DNA from: Flavobacteriaceae bacterium
GTDB taxonomy: Bacteria > Bacteroidota > Bacteroidia > Flavobacteriales > Flavobacteriaceae
Assembly: GCA_017852075.1 (NCBI GenBank)
Contig: JAFMLQ010000003.1
Coordinates: 19,217-83,216 of the forward strand
Length of the DNA stretch: 64,000 nucleotides
Reading direction: 5' to 3'
In this document: piece by piece, positions 61,453 through 64,000 of the stretch
How positions within the stretch are numbered: position 1 is the first letter of the stretch
Layout: each line of letters opens with the position of its first letter
The notes under the pieces: model-generated
What the model was told of the DNA's origin: nothing
Databases searched by the model: none
Seen by the model: the letters and a program-made list of their open reading frames with translations, nothing else
Translations under genes and position numbers: made by a program

Positions 61453-63603
61453 ATGATGAATAGCTCTTTTAAACGAACATTGAATAGCATATTAATTATG
61501 CTTATGTTTTCCTCTTTTTTTATAGGATTTTCTCACACTGGTGACCATACGACCCAAGGTAAGCTATGGATTCTTAACAACCCAACTAAATCCGTAAAAG
61601 CAGATTTTATTTCTTTAAATAATCATCAAGTTTATTTAAAAGATGTAACTAGCCATACAATAGTCAATTATCCATTGACTGACTTTTCAATGGTGGATCA
61701 GTATCTGATTTTAAAGCAAGATGAATTTTCGAAAAAAATAAATCGGCAGCATCCAAATCAAACCCACCTAACGGCACCTATACAAACCAAAAAAATAAGT
61801 AAGAATAAAGCTGAATTTGGTCTATTGATATTGGTCTTATTAATTGTTTCAATCATTTTTTATTTTGGTTTTTCCAAAACAAAAAAGCCTGCATTAGCAG
61901 TATTTTATTTCTCACTTTTTGTGTTGGTGTTGGTGGCATGTGCACCAGAAGAGGAGGAAGATATACCCGATACAATTCAAACGTCAGATCCAGTAAAAGA
62001 GGATACTACTGACTCCAGCTCTGACAATACATCTACAGACACTACTTCAGATAGCGATACCTCTTCAACTGATACAGATTCTAATAATGATTCGAGTGAT
62101 TCAAATTCTACAAGCGATTTAATCAGTACAATAGTTAGTCACTTTAGTGATTTTTCTGGTGTAACCATTACTAGTGATGACGACCATTTTTATATTCATT
62201 CCTACAGCTGGCCAGAACATGGTATGGGAGTAGGTATTACCTCCTGGCAAGAACAAGTCCCAATACCACAAAATTATACTGGTAACAATAGCTGGGTTAT
62301 TCCTATCAATCCTAAAATGGCAGACGAACCTTTAAGTACAAGCGACCATCTCCTTAAAGGGGCTCTGGCAGTTGCGGTAAACGGAGTGCCAATATTTAAT
62401 GTGTTCAACAACCGAGGTGAAAACGCCTATCTTATTGGTGAATTGGATAATTGGGGAGGTCACTTTGGGCGTGGAGACGACTACCACTACCACCTTATTC
62501 CAACCCATCTGGAAGAAACTGTAGGAACCGACCAACCTTTAGCCTATGCACTTGACGGTTATCCTGTTTATGGGTATACAGACGAAACTCTAGATGACGC
62601 CTTTGGTCGTTATGACAGTGATGGAAATTACCGATACCATGCAAAAACGACTGAACCTTATTACATGCCTTATGTAATGGGAGAAATTGTTATTGATCCA
62701 AACTCTACAGCTCCCGAAGATCAGATTTATCCGCAGCCAGTTCAAAATCCTGTTCGCCCTTCAAATGGCTTTAAACCTGTAAATAATGCAACCGTTACAG
62801 CTTTTACTCAAACAGGGACTAATGCATTTTCTTTTGAATATACCGTTGGTGAAGTAAAGTACTATGTGAATTACAATTGGGACGAAAATTGTAAATTCAC
62901 TTACACCTATGTTGATGAAAATGGAGGGACAACTAATATACCTACCTATGGAGCAATTTCAGATACTTCTGTAAATGTTGAGGTGTACAACAACGTCTCC
63001 TTTTGTCAAGATGTGAATCTAGGTGAGGCGAGCGATGAGGAGGTATCCTCTTCAGATTCCAATACTAGCCCAGATGACACAGAAGAAATCGGATTTTCTG
63101 CAACTTCAACGATTTCTGATTTTACCTTGTCCAGCATTGCAATCGATTCTGAAGGCAACCTTTTGGATAACTATAAATGTGAGGACAAAGTGAATGGAAT
63201 TGAAAAATCAATACCTATTGCTTGGTCAAACGTACCCGATGGAACAACTAGTCTGGCCATTTCAATTCACGGTTTTCCTAATCAAAATGAAACCAATTCT
63301 TATTTAACTTTATGGAATATCGACCCTACCAATGTTACTGAAATTGAATACGGGGGTGCTAACGATGGTGCATGGTATATGGGACCAAACAAAGACGGGG
63401 CGTCTATCTCCTACAGTTCCCCTTGTAGTCCTAACGGAGCAACCCAAACCTACTATATGACCCTTTACGCTTTAAGTAAAACTCCACCTAGTTTACCTGA
63501 AGAAAATTCACTTACTGTAGACTATGGAGTTCTGGTAGATTCACTATCCGAAGTGACTATAATTGATCAAGTTGTTTTGGAATATGTATCTTCTTCAAAT
63601 TAG
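61453..63603 (+). CDS. Multidomain YHYH-domain / PEBP-like (YbhB/YbcL-type) protein with internal TM and lipobox-like segment
   Basis: Signal peptide; hydrophobic segments FGLLILVLLIVSIIFYFGF and ALAVFYFSLFVLVLVAC; Asp/Ser/Thr-rich linker; GDDYHYHLIPTHL and AYALDGYPVYGYTDE; C-terminal IPIAWSNVPDGTTSLAISIHGFP...LTLWNIDP resembling PEBP. Confidence 0.85.
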   Translation: MMNSSFKRTLNSILIMLMFSSFFIGFSHTGDHTTQGKLWILNNPTKSVKADFISLNNHQVYLKDVTSHTIVNYPLTDFSMVDQYLILKQDEFSKKINRQHPNQTHLTAPIQTKKISKNKAEFGLLILVLLIVSIIFYFGFSKTKKPALAVFYFSLFVLVLVACAPEEEEDIPDTIQTSDPVKEDTTDSSSDNTSTDTTSDSDTSSTDTDSNNDSSDSNSTSDLISTIVSHFSDFSGVTITSDDDHFYIHSYSWPEHGMGVGITSWQEQVPIPQNYTGNNSWVIPINPKMADEPLSTSDHLLKGALAVAVNGVPIFNVFNNRGENAYLIGELDNWGGHFGRGDDYHYHLIPTHLEETVGTDQPLAYALDGYPVYGYTDETLDDAFGRYDSDGNYRYHAKTTEPYYMPYVMGEIVIDPNSTAPEDQIYPQPVQNPVRPSNGFKPVNNATVTAFTQTGTNAFSFEYTVGEVKYYVNYNWDENCKFTYTYVDENGGTTNIPTYGAISDTSVNVEVYNNVSFCQDVNLGEASDEEVSSSDSNTSPDDTEEIGFSATSTISDFTLSSIAIDSEGNLLDNYKCEDKVNGIEKSIPIAWSNVPDGTTSLAISIHGFPNQNETNSYLTLWNIDPTNVTEIEYGGANDGAWYMGPNKDGASISYSSPCSPNGATQTYYMTLYALSKTPPSLPEENSLTVDYGVLVDSLSEVTIIDQVVLEYVSSSN

Positions 63604-63613
63604 GTAAAAAAAA

Positions 63614-63632
63614 ACCCTCCACATGGGAGGGT
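63614..63632. terminator. Hairpin terminator between convergent genes
   Basis: ACCCTCC-acatg-GGAGGGT preceded by an A9 tract (T tract for the minus-strand gene). Confidence 0.75.
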
Positions 63633-63638
63633 AAATTC

Positions 63639-64000
63639 TTATTTTAATAAGCGATCATTATAATATAATGTCTCTAAAATAATCATTCCTTCTTCATTAA
63701 AGTCATGCTGTGAATGGAATTTTAAAACAATATTTTTTCCGGTCTTCAAGTTTTTTACAGTCATATTATACCATGCTAAAACAACCCCACCATTGCCTTC
63801 ATAATCTATATAGTCGGGATACCCAACTTCATCTATTGAAACAAATTCAAATTTACTAAATACTTCACCCACATATTCTTGATGATCCTTTAGACTCTTG
63901 GTGTTTTGATCGATTGAATTGGAATCATTTATTCTAGCATTAGGTGAAAAATCTTTCCAAACTTTATCAAGATTACCTTGTGCAAGGTTATACCAAATTT
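63639..64000 (-). CDS. NTF2/SnoaL-like protein, 5' end beyond window
   Basis: Open frame continues upstream of the ORF-track start (GTG at 63872): ...WYNLAQGNLDKVWKDFSPNARINDSNSIDQNTKSLKDHQEYVGEVFSKFEF...; no stop to the window edge. Confidence 0.65.
   Translation of the reverse strand, partial: IWYNLAQGNLDKVWKDFSPNARINDSNSIDQNTKSLKDHQEYVGEVFSKFEFVSIDEVGYPDYIDYEGNGGVVLAWYNMTVKNLKTGKNIVLKFHSQHDFNEEGMIILETLYYNDRLLK

Noticed and set aside
62020-62120. Low-complexity Asp/Ser/Thr repeat-like DNA (GATACCTCTTCAACTGATACAGATTCT...)
   Set aside because: Considered as a tandem repeat or CRISPR-like array; it is an in-frame coding linker without regular repeat units or spacers.
1-64000. CRISPR arrays, IS elements, prophage or toxin-antitoxin/defence islands
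   Set aside because: No regularly spaced repeats, transposase/integrase ORFs, phage structural genes or defence-family motifs were recognised on either strand.

Overview
The window is a gene-dense, AT-rich chromosomal segment from a Bacteroidota member, most likely a marine Flavobacteriaceae. Supporting signs are TAnnTTTG-type -7 boxes, a T9SS C-terminal domain, DUF4271/DUF4296/DUF3098 genes, a paired-ExbD operon and sulfatase/fucosidase clusters. About 1-45 kb is mostly core genome: trmB, a PhoR/PhoB-like two-component system, tyrS, pyrC, hemD, leuS, ftsX-DUF3098-uppP-truB, nadABC, pyrH-frr, an MMPL exporter, asnS, rpoN, an ExbB/ExbD operon, tRNA-Ser(GGA), sucAB, a umuC-umuD cassette, and a fadB-fadA-tetR operon diverging from an SCP2-like gene. 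About 45.6-61.2 kb is accessory glycan-degradation DNA: two Cys-type sulfatases, two GH29 alpha-L-fucosidases, an HGSNAT-like membrane acyltransferase, an SGNH esterase paired with a GH33-like sialidase, further esterases/hydrolases and a Tat-signal sugar isomerase/epimerase. No SusC/SusD pair is present in the window. The window ends with an unusual multidomain YHYH/PEBP-like protein and a truncated NTF2-like gene. I saw no CRISPR array, prophage, IS element, or clear-cut novel defence system. The best leads are the SusCD-less sulfated/fucosylated/(sialylated) glycan locus, the fused YHYH-PEBP protein, a perfect 25-bp TetR-type operator in the fad divergent promoter, a T9SS protein that is almost all sorting domain, and the umuC-umuD-lipoprotein cassette. 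All family calls come from motif reading without database searches.
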